Virus record (IMG/VR): IMGVR_UViG_3300025626_000091
Span: 1 to 29,698 of that record
DNA length: 29,698 bases
Direction: 5' to 3' (one strand)
Source of the DNA: a virus
Shown: piece by piece, positions 1 to 7,090 of the stretch
Layout: every line of letters starts with the position of its first letter
How positions within the stretch are numbered: position 1 is the stretch's first letter
Notes under the pieces: model-generated
Database searches by the model: none
What the model saw: only the letters and a program-made list of their open reading frames with translations
Told to the model about the DNA's origin: nothing
Program-made: the position numbers and the translations under genes

Positions 1-106
1 GAAAAATATGGATAAGTTCCATAAACCAGAAACTCATATTGATAAAAAGAAAGAAGGGAAGAAAGACCCTCCCCGAGGAAGAGAGCCTTGGGATAATAGA
101 CCATAG
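1..106 (+). CDS. C-terminal end of an unidentified protein (partial)
   Basis: An open frame enters from the left edge (first full codon at base 2) and stops at the TAG at 104-106. The visible part is about 34 residues, highly charged and rich in Lys, with a Pro/Arg/Glu stretch (DPPRGREPW) near the end. An internal ATG at base 8 could make a 32-residue peptide, but no ribosome binding site can be assessed that close to the edge, so this is more likely the tail of a larger gene cut by the window. The downstream gene begins 6 nt after the stop and its ribosome site overlaps this stop codon. No function can be assigned. Confidence 0.45.
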   Translation, partial: KNMDKFHKPETHIDKKKEGKKDPPRGREPWDNRP

Positions 107-112
107 GAGAGA

Positions 113-673
113 ATGGTGAATATCTTTATTTTGAATGAAGACCCTGTGATTGCTGCGAGAGAGCAATGCGATAAACATGTAGTTAAGATGATCGTAGAGA
201 GCGCCCAGATGCTATCTACTGCTCACCGCATGTTAGATGGTGACTTCGGTAGGCGCAAGTCAGTGTCAGGCAAGACTATGAGTAAGTACTGGGAGTTGCC
301 CGATTCACGTGAGCGTAGTATGTACAAAGCTGTACACATGGCGCATCCTTGTACTGTATGGACTATGGAATCAACTGCTAATTATATATGGCACGTTGAG
401 CATTTCGAAGCGTTGTGTGATGAATACACATACCGATATGGTAAAGTCCATGCAACTGATACTAAGTTACGACAAGTTCTGAGGCGTGTGCCTGATAACA
501 TACCTACAGGTGAGTTGACTCCATTCAAGTTGGCTATGGGTAGTAACCCAGAATGTATGCTCGATGATGCTATTGAAAGTTATCATCGATTCTATGAAAC
601 AAAGCAGAAAAGATTTAGTATGGTGTGGAGCAAACGTCCTACACCATCGTGGTTCAAAACTTTAACTGCATAA
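113..673 (+). CDS. Conserved phage protein with N-terminal CDKH motif, function unknown
   Basis: A 186-residue soluble protein with no signal or membrane segment. Near the start it carries the motif Cys19-Asp20-Lys21-His22, followed by a helix with KMIVESAQML. I recognise this N-terminal pattern from uncharacterised proteins of marine T4-like phages, but no role is known to me. The fixed Cys, His and acidic residues could form a metal or catalytic site; that is inference. The start is supported by AGGAGA at about 106-111 just ahead of the ATG, and the following codons (MVNIF) match the usual family start. It lies in the DNA-metabolism block upstream of an FmdB-like gene and phoH, apparently in the same transcript. 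Confidence 0.75.
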   Translation: MVNIFILNEDPVIAAREQCDKHVVKMIVESAQMLSTAHRMLDGDFGRRKSVSGKTMSKYWELPDSRERSMYKAVHMAHPCTVWTMESTANYIWHVEHFEALCDEYTYRYGKVHATDTKLRQVLRRVPDNIPTGELTPFKLAMGSNPECMLDDAIESYHRFYETKQKRFSMVWSKRPTPSWFKTLTA

Positions 674-676
674 ATA
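669..676 (+). promoter_or_regulatory. Possible variant late promoter box CATAAATA
   Basis: CATAAATA differs by one base from the T4 late consensus TATAAATA and sits across the stop codon of the CDKH gene, 16 nt before the next start. It could drive the FmdB-like gene and phoH late in infection. The position is plausible, but part of the match is forced by the stop codon, so support is weak. Confidence 0.25.
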
Positions 677-691
677 AACAAAAGGTAAAGT

Positions 692-1018
692 ATGCCGTTA
701 TATGATTTTAAAGATACAGAAACTGGCGAGATCATCACGAAACTTATGAGCATAAGTAGTAGGGAAGAATTCTTGGAATCTAATCCACATATCATTGGGG
801 TTATCCTCTCGGCACCGCAACTGGTGTCCGGAATCAATCTCGAATCAAAACAAGATCAGGGATGGAAGGATAATCTTAAAAGGATTGCCGACCAACACCC
901 TGGAACCGCACTTGCTGATAAAGTTGGCGGTCGATCCGTCAAGCAAGCCAAAGTCGCCGAAGTACAAAAGAAACACCAGAAGCGTGTTATAGACTCGGAG
1001 GCATCAAACTCAACATAA
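692..1018 (+). CDS. FmdB-like small protein lacking the zinc-ribbon cysteines
   Basis: A 108-residue protein that begins MPLYDFKD, like the FmdB family start MPxYEF/YxC, and continues with the phage-type middle segment (ISSREEFLESNPH). In classic FmdB proteins two CxxC pairs bind zinc. Here the positions expected for the first pair read DTETGE, and the protein contains no cysteine at all, so the zinc ribbon has degenerated. The C-terminal half is basic and helical with many Lys/Gln residues. Marine T4-like phages commonly carry an FmdB-like protein near phoH, where its role is unknown. AAAGG about 8 nt before the ATG serves as ribosome site. The family call rests on the N-terminal pattern and is tentative. 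Confidence 0.55.
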   Translation: MPLYDFKDTETGEIITKLMSISSREEFLESNPHIIGVILSAPQLVSGINLESKQDQGWKDNLKRIADQHPGTALADKVGGRSVKQAKVAEVQKKHQKRVIDSEASNST

Positions 1019-1040
1019 CAATAACAACTAAGGAGACGCC

Positions 1041-1814
1041 ATGTCATCCACTTTTGCATCTGAAAACAATATTCGTGAGATAGATTATTATATTGATAAA
1101 AGGCAAAAGAAAAAAGAAAAGAAAGCCAATCGGAGAAACCAGCAGTCTGGCTTGCTGCTAAATGAAATAACACCACTGACGAATACGCAGGCTGACGTAT
1201 TCCGTTCTTATAATAGTGGAAAGAATACTGTTCTGCATGGATGTGCGGGAACAGGTAAGACGTTCCTATCAGCTTATCTAGCTATGCGTGATATAATGAA
1301 TAAGGTTGACAATAAACAGCAACTGATCATTGTTCGTAGCGTAGTCCCGTCTCGGGATATGGGATTCCTCCCAGGAAACATTACCGAAAAGACTAAAGTT
1401 TATGAAGAACCCTATCGAGCATTGTTTAGTGAAATGTTCAATCGGGGTGATGCATATGACATACTCAAACAGAAAGGTAGGGTTCAGTTTGTGTCAACGT
1501 CTTTCATACGTGGTACTACTTGGGACGATTCGATCGTACTAGTTGATGAGTTCCAAAATTTAGATTGGGGCGAGTTGAACACAGTGATCACACGTGTGGG
1601 TGAGAACTCTCGGATTATGTTTAGTGGTGATGGTAAGCAGGATGACCTTACTTCTAAAAGATATAATCAAGAGTCTGGCATTGGCCAGTTCCTACAGGTT
1701 TTAGGTAAGATGAAATCGTTTGATACGATCGACTTCAAGCCAGATGACATTGTGCGATCTGACTTCGTTAAGGAATATATCAAAACATGTTATGGCATGG
1801 GAATCTATAGTTAA
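1041..1814 (+). CDS. phoH: PhoH-like P-loop ATPase
   Basis: A 257-residue PhoH-family NTPase. The Walker A motif GCAGTGKT is at residues 67-74, the Walker B segment VLVDEFQNL at about 166-174, and a sensor-like RIMFSGDGKQ at about 191-200. The N-terminal 35 residues are very rich in Lys and Arg and precede the ATPase fold. PhoH is widespread in marine phages. Its bacterial relatives are phosphate-starvation induced, and related proteins are linked to RNA metabolism, but the phage role is unsettled. A good ribosome site (AAGGAG) lies 7 nt before the ATG. The gene sits between the FmdB-like protein and the PD-(D/E)XK nuclease. A separate promoter follows it, so the next gene need not be cotranscribed. 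Confidence 0.93.
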   Translation: MSSTFASENNIREIDYYIDKRQKKKEKKANRRNQQSGLLLNEITPLTNTQADVFRSYNSGKNTVLHGCAGTGKTFLSAYLAMRDIMNKVDNKQQLIIVRSVVPSRDMGFLPGNITEKTKVYEEPYRALFSEMFNRGDAYDILKQKGRVQFVSTSFIRGTTWDDSIVLVDEFQNLDWGELNTVITRVGENSRIMFSGDGKQDDLTSKRYNQESGIGQFLQVLGKMKSFDTIDFKPDDIVRSDFVKEYIKTCYGMGIYS

Positions 1815-1825
1815 TTAAGAAATAA

Positions 1826-1886
1826 TGGTTTACATTTGGTTGGATATACGGTATAATAGTACCTAAATCCGACTAAGTGTAAACCA
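1826..1886. repeat. Inverted repeat flanking the nuclease promoter
   Basis: TGGTTTACA (1826-1834, overlapping the -35 box) is exactly inverted as TGTAAACCA (1878-1886, just ahead of the start codon). The arms are 43 nt apart and bracket the whole core promoter, so they could be paired operator half-sites. The left arm is mostly outside the transcript, so a simple RNA hairpin is not the explanation. Confidence 0.4.
1829..1857 (+). promoter_or_regulatory. Sigma70-like promoter for the RecB-type nuclease gene
   Basis: The -35 box TTTACA (1829-1834) and the perfect -10 box TATAAT (1852-1857) are separated by 17 nt, in the 75-nt gap between phoH and the nuclease gene. One mismatch to the -35 consensus and the ideal spacer make this a strong host-polymerase (early or middle) promoter. 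The expected start is near 1864, leaving a leader of about 26 nt. Confidence 0.75.
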
Positions 1887-1889
1887 AAT

Positions 1890-2546
1890 ATGTTTGAACA
1901 TGATCCTATTGAGTTTAAAGAAGTAGAGACTACTACCATGAAAGGTGGTAGATACTATGGCACCCCCAAGGGTTGGTATCCTAGTGTAACGACTGTACTT
2001 GGCATTCTTTCTAAGAAAGGTATAGCTGAGTGGAGAAGGCGTGTTGGTGATGCTGAGGCTGATCGGATTTCTACTCAAGCTGCACGTCGAGGCACTAATG
2101 TCCACCAGATGTGTGAAGACTATGTTGATAATAATCTAGACAAGTCATTATTCCTTCCCCACGAACGTGCGATGTTCAACTCTATTAAGAAAGTTCTAGA
2201 TAAGCGTGTAGGTAAAGTTCGTGCGCAAGAGTGTGCGCTATACTCTGACTATCTTGGGATAGCTGGGCGTGTAGATTGTATCGCTGAGTTTGATGGGAAG
2301 TTATCAGTAATAGATTATAAGACCGCAGGTAAACTGAAGAAGAAGCAGTATATCGGCAACTACTTTCAACAGGCTTCTGCGTATTGTGTGATGTTTGAAG
2401 AAATGACTGGTATCCCAATTGACCAGATTGTAATTGTTATTGGCGTTGAGAATGAAGACGAGGCTCAAGTATTTGTTGAGAAGCGTGATAATTGGATATT
2501 TAAAATGATTGATACAATTAAATTATACAAGGATTCTATATCATGA
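1890..2546 (+). CDS. RecB-family PD-(D/E)XK nuclease
   Basis: A 218-residue nuclease of the RecB/Cas4-like PD-(D/E)XK group. Motifs appear in the family order: H72 in RGTNVHQMCE, E114 in AQECALYS, G-R-V-D129, the core IDYKT with D142 and K144, and the QASAY segment (Q161, Y165) that marks the RecB branch. These residues form the metal site for DNA cleavage. Marine T4-like phages carry such exonucleases among replication genes, where a role in recombination or host-DNA recycling is likely but inferred. The ATG at 1890 has no clear Shine-Dalgarno sequence ahead of it, unlike its neighbours. The 3' end overlaps the next gene by 4 nt (ATGA), so the lysin-like gene is translationally coupled to it. 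Confidence 0.85.
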   Translation: MFEHDPIEFKEVETTTMKGGRYYGTPKGWYPSVTTVLGILSKKGIAEWRRRVGDAEADRISTQAARRGTNVHQMCEDYVDNNLDKSLFLPHERAMFNSIKKVLDKRVGKVRAQECALYSDYLGIAGRVDCIAEFDGKLSVIDYKTAGKLKKKQYIGNYFQQASAYCVMFEEMTGIPIDQIVIVIGVENEDEAQVFVEKRDNWIFKMIDTIKLYKDSIS

Positions 2547-3064
2547 AGTGGCTGATTGGTTTGATATTTGTTTGTTTGGCTGTTGTTGCGTATACATCGA
2601 TTAACTTGAGTTATGGTGAGGCGGTTGATCATGATGATGTTGAGTTGACATGGCTTGCTAAGAATGTTTATTTCGAGGCAAGGAATCAAGGCGTTGCTGG
2701 TCAGTTGGCTGTGGCTATGGTTACGTTGAATCGTGTTGAGGATTGGCGCTTCCCAAATACTATCGAGGGCGTTGTGACTCAAAGTTTAACACGTGAATCG
2801 TGGAGAACAGGTGAGCAGGTTCCTATTAGAAACAAGTGTCAGTTCTCATGGTATTGTGATGGCAAGGCTGATACGATTAATGACTGGAAGACCTTTGGTA
2901 AAATTAAAAATCTATTATTGACTTATATGTCTAGCCGTAGTATAATAATTGATATCACTGAAGGCGCTACTCATTATCATGCGGACTACGTGATGCCAGA
3001 TTGGGCTGTTACTAAAACTAAGACGATCGAGATAGCTGATCATATATTTTACAGATGGGAGTAA
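2543..3064 (+). CDS. SleB-type cell-wall hydrolase with N-terminal membrane anchor (possible SAR endolysin)
   Basis: A 173-residue protein of the SleB/Hydrolase_2 fold (lytic transglycosylase-like peptidoglycan hydrolase). The motif VYFEARNQG (residues 42-50) carries the expected catalytic Glu45. It is followed by AMVTLNRV and by CQFSWYCDG (99-107), the usual QFSW segment. Residues about 4-20 form one hydrophobic, Ala/Val-containing segment after a single Lys, with no lipobox and no obvious signal-peptidase site. That fits a signal-arrest-release or membrane-tethered lysin that becomes active in the periplasm. It overlaps the nuclease gene by 4 nt and ends just before gp33. This is the only peptidoglycan hydrolase seen here, since the gp5-like spike lacks a lysozyme domain. 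The SAR mode is inferred from the N-terminus. Confidence 0.8.
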   Translation: MKWLIGLIFVCLAVVAYTSINLSYGEAVDHDDVELTWLAKNVYFEARNQGVAGQLAVAMVTLNRVEDWRFPNTIEGVVTQSLTRESWRTGEQVPIRNKCQFSWYCDGKADTINDWKTFGKIKNLLLTYMSSRSIIIDITEGATHYHADYVMPDWAVTKTKTIEIADHIFYRWE

Positions 3065-3067
3065 TGA

Positions 3068-3289
3068 ATGGTAGAAGTCATGACGACAGCAAAGTTCTCA
3101 GGGATTATCGAGAAAGTTGTTATTGAAAAACGGATAAGTTATATGGACGCTGTGTGTTGGTGGTGCGAAACCAATGAGATGGAGATAGAAGTTGCAGCCA
3201 AATTACTTAATACTGTTATAAAAGGTAAACTAGAAGTTGAAGCCCAAGATTTAAACTTTCTTGCTAAGGGCGCAAGACTTCCTATTTAA
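3068..3289 (+). CDS. 33: Late transcription co-activator gp33
   Basis: A 73-residue protein matching the short gp33 of marine T4-like phages: an N-terminal stretch (FSGIIEKVV) followed by ISYMDAVCWWCE, IEVAAKLL and the closing KGARLPI. In T4, gp33 bridges the sliding clamp and the beta-flap of host RNA polymerase, and works with the gp55 sigma factor on TATAAATA promoters. Several exact copies of that box occur later in this window, which fits. The gene is 3 nt after the lysin gene (ribosome site GGGAG within that gene's end) and 2 nt before gp59, so the three are likely cotranscribed. ATG at 3080 is an alternative start. Confidence 0.75.
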   Translation: MVEVMTTAKFSGIIEKVVIEKRISYMDAVCWWCETNEMEIEVAAKLLNTVIKGKLEVEAQDLNFLAKGARLPI

Positions 3290-3291
3290 TT

Positions 3292-3918
3292 ATGGAGAAA
3301 GATGACGATATGATGTCAGGGTTCGAATGCTATAAAGCATATCTCGCAGTGAGTCAACACTTTGTACGTGACTCATATGACTTCTTTAAATATAACGGCA
3401 AGACTAACGCAAAAGAAAACGCATACCTAACACGGAAGGATAGGTACTTCTTTGAGAAGGCGTCTAAGCGATTTAAGCGTGAAGACTTCTTAAAGTTCCT
3501 AGTCGCTAACTATGTAAACAATACTAGCGTGACTAATAAATGGATTGGTGATATGATGGGCAGTTCATCAGCTGATGTTCTGACCGCATGGAAGAAACGT
3601 GTCGAATCATTAACGTATAGGTTCTCAGAAGATATATCGTACTTATATGACATCGATGAAGATTTTAATAATTTGTTTATGGCAATTGACGGGAGTCATC
3701 CTTTGATATATCGTCACTTTGCTCAAGGTAGAATTGCTGTAGAAACTATGGTCTTACTCGATAAGATCGTTGGGTTCTCAAAGTTATGGGCGAAATATGA
3801 TGACATCGTATTGAATGATGCGATTAAGTTGATGAAAAAATACTCCCCCTTTCTTGAGCAGTTCTCGCCAACTGAGAAGAAGAAGCTGAAAGATATAGTT
3901 CTCAGGTGTTATAAATAA
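3292..3918 (+). CDS. 59: DNA helicase loader gp59
   Basis: A 208-residue relative of T4 gp59 (217 residues), which binds fork DNA and gp32-coated ssDNA and loads the gp41 helicase. Family marks include CYKAYLAVSQHF, YDFFKYNGK, the charged RKDRYFFEKASKRFKREDF block, and ANYVNN...WIGDM. The C-terminal half is helical and Lys-rich. The order gp33-gp59-gp32 matches marine T4-like phages. The start is ambiguous. ATG 3292 has no ribosome site upstream, whereas GGAG at 3294-3297 could serve ATG 3310 or 3313, giving MMSGFECYK, closer to the family N-terminus. The stop codon lies inside the late-promoter box that precedes gene 32. Confidence 0.88.
   Translation: MEKDDDMMSGFECYKAYLAVSQHFVRDSYDFFKYNGKTNAKENAYLTRKDRYFFEKASKRFKREDFLKFLVANYVNNTSVTNKWIGDMMGSSSADVLTAWKKRVESLTYRFSEDISYLYDIDEDFNNLFMAIDGSHPLIYRHFAQGRIAVETMVLLDKIVGFSKLWAKYDDIVLNDAIKLMKKYSPFLEQFSPTEKKKLKDIVLRCYK
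3910..3917 (+). promoter_or_regulatory. T4-type late promoter TATAAATA upstream of gene 32
   Basis: An exact TATAAATA overlaps the last codons of gp59, 94 nt before the gp32 start. With the sigma70-like promoter 23 nt further on, it forms a tandem early/late pair for gene 32. The box partly coincides with coding sequence, so chance is possible, but the match to the other intergenic boxes is exact. Confidence 0.6.
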
Positions 3919-3932
3919 AGTTGTTAAAAAGG

Positions 3933-3961
3933 TTGACTTCTCCTTAAAAGAAGTATATAAT
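3933..3961 (+). promoter_or_regulatory. Sigma70-like promoter of gene 32
   Basis: TTGACT (3933-3938), 17-nt spacer, TATAAT (3956-3961). This is near-consensus for host sigma70 and lies in the 92-nt gap before gp32. The expected start is near 3968, giving a leader of about 43 nt that ends in AAAGG ahead of the ATG. It explains how gp32 can be made in quantity before late transcription begins. Confidence 0.85.
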
Positions 3962-4010
3962 ACTAGCAGTACTTAAACTAAAATACATTGCATACAGAAA
4001 GGTAAATAAT

Positions 4011-4919
4011 ATGTCATTTGCATCACTAAAGAAAAACCGCAGTAACTCCCTCAGTAAACTAGTCTCCGAAGGAAACAAATTATCAGCTGGCGCCAAGCCA
4101 AGCGGTGACGATCGTTTTTGGAAACCAGACGTAGATAAAGCAGGTAATGGCTATGCCGTTATTCGATTCCTGCCTGAGCCGAAAGGTGAAGATCTACCAT
4201 GGGTTCGCTTATTTGATCACGGATTCCAAGGCAAAGGTGGTTGGTATATTGAGAACTCCCTAACAACTATTGGCGAGAAAGATCCAGTATCTGAGTACAA
4301 TACCACCCTTTGGAATAATGGTACTGACGCAGGTAAAGATCAAGCCCGTCAACAAAAGCGTCGACTCAAGTATACTTCTAACATTATGGTGGTTAAAGAT
4401 CCATCTAATCCATCGAATGAAGGTAAAGTATTCTTGTATCAGTATGGTAAGAAAATCTTTGACAAGTTGAACGAAGCGATGAATCCAGCGTTTGAAGATG
4501 AGCAAGCAATTAACCCATTCGATTTCTGGGAAGGTGCTGACTTTAAATTGAAGATTCGTCAGGTTGATGGATATCGTAACTATGATAAGTCTGAGTTTGA
4601 TTCGTCTAGCGAATTACTTGGCGGTGACGACGATGCTCTCGAGAAAACTTATGAGGGTTTGTATTCACTAGCTGGATTCCTTGAGCGTAAGAACTTTAAA
4701 TCTTATGCGGAACTTGAGACTAAGTTGAACCGTGTTCTGGGCATTGGTAGCACCGCTCCGACAACTGCTTCAGCTATGGAAGCTACGAATGATGAGATTC
4801 CATTTGAAAAGCCAGCTCCAGTGGCAGCAGCTAAACCAGCTCCAGTAGCTGCAGCTCCTGCGCAGGATGAGGAAGATGATAGTCTATCGTTCTTTGAGAA
4901 ACTAGCTGAAGAAGATTAA
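4011..4919 (+). CDS. 32: Single-stranded DNA-binding protein gp32
   Basis: A 302-residue gp32, the cooperative ssDNA-binding protein of the T4-type replisome (T4: 301 residues). The N-terminal basic patch KKNRS (7-11) matches the LAST-type cooperativity motif. The OB core contains DRFWKPDVDKAGNGYAVIRF, DHGFQGKGGWYIENS and NPFDFWEGADFKLKIR. The tail has a duplicated KPAPVAAA linker and an acidic end (EEDDSLSFFEKLAEED) of the kind that binds gp59 and other partners. No cysteine occurs anywhere, so the His/Cys zinc site of T4 gp32 is absent, as I recall for marine relatives. It has its own sigma70-like and late promoters and ends 20 nt before a strong terminator hairpin, consistent with a highly expressed single-gene unit. 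Confidence 0.96.
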   Translation: MSFASLKKNRSNSLSKLVSEGNKLSAGAKPSGDDRFWKPDVDKAGNGYAVIRFLPEPKGEDLPWVRLFDHGFQGKGGWYIENSLTTIGEKDPVSEYNTTLWNNGTDAGKDQARQQKRRLKYTSNIMVVKDPSNPSNEGKVFLYQYGKKIFDKLNEAMNPAFEDEQAINPFDFWEGADFKLKIRQVDGYRNYDKSEFDSSSELLGGDDDALEKTYEGLYSLAGFLERKNFKSYAELETKLNRVLGIGSTAPTTASAMEATNDEIPFEKPAPVAAAKPAPVAAAPAQDEEDDSLSFFEKLAEED

Positions 4920-4938
4920 TTTATTCTTGGTAGGTTTG

Positions 4939-4962
4939 GGGCAGCTTCGGCTGCCCTTTTTT
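4939..4962 (+). terminator. Rho-independent terminator after gene 32
   Basis: GGGCAGC (4939-4945), loop TTCG, GCTGCCC (4950-4956), then six T. This is a perfect 7-bp GC-rich stem closed by the extra-stable cUUCGg tetraloop. It stops rightward transcription 20 nt after gp32, before the oppositely oriented tape measure gene, whose stop codon overlaps the T tract. There is no A run on the left side, so it would not work well for leftward transcripts. Confidence 0.93.
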
Positions 4963-6751
4963 ATGCAGGAGCGTATTGTCTACCACGTCTAGATCTATTT
5001 CTACTTCTAGATGCGGTTGGTGTTACGTTTGTTTGGCTAGAAACATTAGTTGAAGTTGGAGCATTAACATTAGTGGGTGCGATAGTTGTAACTACTACGT
5101 TCCCAGCTGTAGCAGCAGCCTGAGAAGACTGTGCGTTGATCTCAGACCCTCTAGCGCCTCCTGCCCCGCCTCTGTTTCTACCTGAGGTTTTTCTCTTTGC
5201 GAAATCAGCTGCTTGCCTTTCATTTGTCTCATCGGCAAGCATATTCATTTTCAATTCGTCAACTGAAATTCCTTTGTTCTTAGCAGTTTTCTTCAGCCTG
5301 TTTTCTTTTATGAGGTCATCACGTATCGCACGCTCAGCATCTAAGTTGGCTCTTTCTCGAGCAATCTCTTCATCGCTCATACCCCCAAGCCATTCTGGGC
5401 GTAGAGACTTCAAGCTCAATAGTTTATCTTTAATCCAGTCGCCGATTGCTAGTCTTATGTTCTGGATAAAGTCGAAGAATTTGGCAAACATTTCAGCGAA
5501 CGAGAAGCTGTCAAGTTTCTCCGATAGACCTTCAAATCCTAGCTTTCCAGCAATCCATGAAACCAAATCTTTGAGTAGATCGAGGGGAACAGCAACTAGC
5601 CCAGTAATGACTCCTTCGAATGCGCCAGCCAATCCTCCAACAATTCCTTCTTCAGAAAACCCTTCCATAAACCCTTTGACTGCATCAATGATACCCATGA
5701 TAACTGTCACTGGTAGGAATAGTTTACCAAGAAGTTTACCAGCTCCAGCTGCAAATTTAGCTATAGGTTTGAATCCTTCCGAGAATGCCTTTCCTATACT
5801 GGCGAATTTGCCGCCCTGTCCAAATATCCCCTTTATCTTGCTGCCAATATCTTTAAAGAAGTTCTTCCCTTTGTCGATTGAATTTTTGATAGGATCCAAA
5901 ACTTTACCGAACTTTTCAAAAGCGAATGCTTTAAACTGACCGCCCAGACCTTTTATCCAACGACCAAACCTTTTGAATGGTTCAAATAATTTCCCTTTTG
6001 TGAGGCTGTCTAATATTTTAAACTCAGCTTTGAGTTGACCGAAGAACGAAACTATTGCTATGAATGGAGCAGCAACCAGACCAGCGAAAATGCCAAGACC
6101 CATACCACCGCCTTTACCCAAAGCCTTAAGACCGTCAAGCAGATTCTTACCTAAATCTTTGATACCACCAGCTAATGAACCTAATATGGCAGTCTGTTCT
6201 TCATCACGTCTGGCTTGTTCTCTGCGGTTTTCTATTTCTTGCAGTTGCCCGCCTTCCATGGAACCTACAATGCCATCAACAATTGATCTGGCTGATTGGA
6301 ATCTTCCATTTTCATCACGATCAGCCATTCTAGCTTGAAGCTCTCCTTGCTGATTGAAAAATGTATTTGTATTCAGCCCATATTCTTCAAGAGAGGTTTT
6401 GAGTTGATCAGCAGCAGCCTGTTGCGAATCTTTTAATTCTTTTTGGGCTTTTACTAGCTTGAGCTCATCACGTGTAATACCAGCAGCTTTTGCTATTTGC
6501 TCTTCTTCTTTTTTCCTAGCCAAGTTCTGACCAATAAATGATTTATCAAACCCATCCTTTAGTTTTGCGAATGGGTTTAATTTGCTTACCTGTGCCTTTG
6601 CGAACTTATTTAAAGAATCAGCGGTTCTGCTAAAAATCTTGTTGCTTGCAGTAAATGCTCTCATAGCATTCTGTAACTCTGCTTGATTTTTATCTACTCT
6701 ATTAATAGCTTCAGCATTAGCTTGCATTACTTCAGGTAATTTATTGGCCAT
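4961..6751 (-). CDS. 29: Tail tape measure protein (gp29 position)
   Basis: A 596-residue protein, close to T4 gp29 (590 residues), the ruler that sets tail tube length. The N-terminal third is helical and Lys/Gln-rich (coiled-coil-like). The middle has hydrophobic stretches, one near residues 215-240 (GLGIFAGLVAAPFIAIVSFF) and others near 345-420 (FLPVTVIMGIIDAV, GLVAVPLDLLKDLVSWIAG), a common tape-measure design. The C-terminus is Gly/Asn/Thr-rich and ends in a basic RSRNRSRRGRQ segment. It follows the gp26/frameshift pair and the EF-hand membrane protein, the usual place for a tape measure after its chaperones. AGGAA lies ahead of the ATG. The call rests on size, composition and position; I do not see a diagnostic motif. 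Confidence 0.75.
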   Translation of the reverse strand: MANKLPEVMQANAEAINRVDKNQAELQNAMRAFTASNKIFSRTADSLNKFAKAQVSKLNPFAKLKDGFDKSFIGQNLARKKEEEQIAKAAGITRDELKLVKAQKELKDSQQAAADQLKTSLEEYGLNTNTFFNQQGELQARMADRDENGRFQSARSIVDGIVGSMEGGQLQEIENRREQARRDEEQTAILGSLAGGIKDLGKNLLDGLKALGKGGGMGLGIFAGLVAAPFIAIVSFFGQLKAEFKILDSLTKGKLFEPFKRFGRWIKGLGGQFKAFAFEKFGKVLDPIKNSIDKGKNFFKDIGSKIKGIFGQGGKFASIGKAFSEGFKPIAKFAAGAGKLLGKLFLPVTVIMGIIDAVKGFMEGFSEEGIVGGLAGAFEGVITGLVAVPLDLLKDLVSWIAGKLGFEGLSEKLDSFSFAEMFAKFFDFIQNIRLAIGDWIKDKLLSLKSLRPEWLGGMSDEEIARERANLDAERAIRDDLIKENRLKKTAKNKGISVDELKMNMLADETNERQAADFAKRKTSGRNRGGAGGARGSEINAQSSQAAATAGNVVVTTIAPTNVNAPTSTNVSSQTNVTPTASRSRNRSRRGRQYAPA

Positions 6752-6760
6752 CAGTTATTC

Positions 6761-7081
6761 CTATTTCTTTTTATTTTGAAACCCAAAGAAAGCAGCAACG
6801 ATACCAGCAACAGATACAAAGTATGTTGGTGCCATATCACCTAATGTTTCTTGGGCTTGATCTAATCCAATTAATGATGCAATAACAACAGCAAACGGGT
6901 ATAGCAACAAACCACCAAGAGCAAACCAAGTCATGTTACGCTGTGCGTCACGCATGGCATCAGCGTCTTCGAGCTCTTTTCGTTTAAATTCTAAATACAA
7001 CTGTTCTTCAGCATCACTCACATTACCATCTCCGTTTGTGTCGGCTGGATGGAATGTTTGCTCTTTTGTTTCTTCTGTCAT
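6761..7081 (-). CDS. Two-TM membrane protein with an EF-hand loop
   Basis: A 106-residue protein. Residues 14-25 form a textbook calcium-binding loop, DTNGDGNVSDAE, with acidic or polar ligands at positions 1, 3, 5, 7, 9 and 12. A charged helix follows (EFKRKELEDADAMRD), then two hydrophobic segments at about 52-72 and 86-101, and a Lys-Lys-Lys end. The charge pattern suggests both termini are cytoplasmic. It lies between the gp26 frameshift ORF (10 nt) and the tape measure (9 nt), with an AAGGA ribosome site, so it belongs to the tail-hub operon. A short two-TM protein could be a class II-like holin or a membrane partner used in DNA delivery; neither is proven. No T4 counterpart is recognised. 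Confidence 0.75.
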   Translation of the reverse strand: MTEETKEQTFHPADTNGDGNVSDAEEQLYLEFKRKELEDADAMRDAQRNMTWFALGGLLLYPFAVVIASLIGLDQAQETLGDMAPTYFVSVAGIVAAFFGFQNKKK

Positions 7082-7090
7082 TTCATATCC

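Noticed and set aside
856-1176. 106-codon minus-strand frame across the FmdB-like and phoH genes
   Set aside because: Antisense to two supported genes, no ribosome site and no recognisable content.
5136-5939. 267-codon plus-strand frame opposite the tape measure
   Set aside because: Ser/Pro/Leu-rich shadow of the tape measure codons; no ribosome site, wrong orientation for its neighbours.
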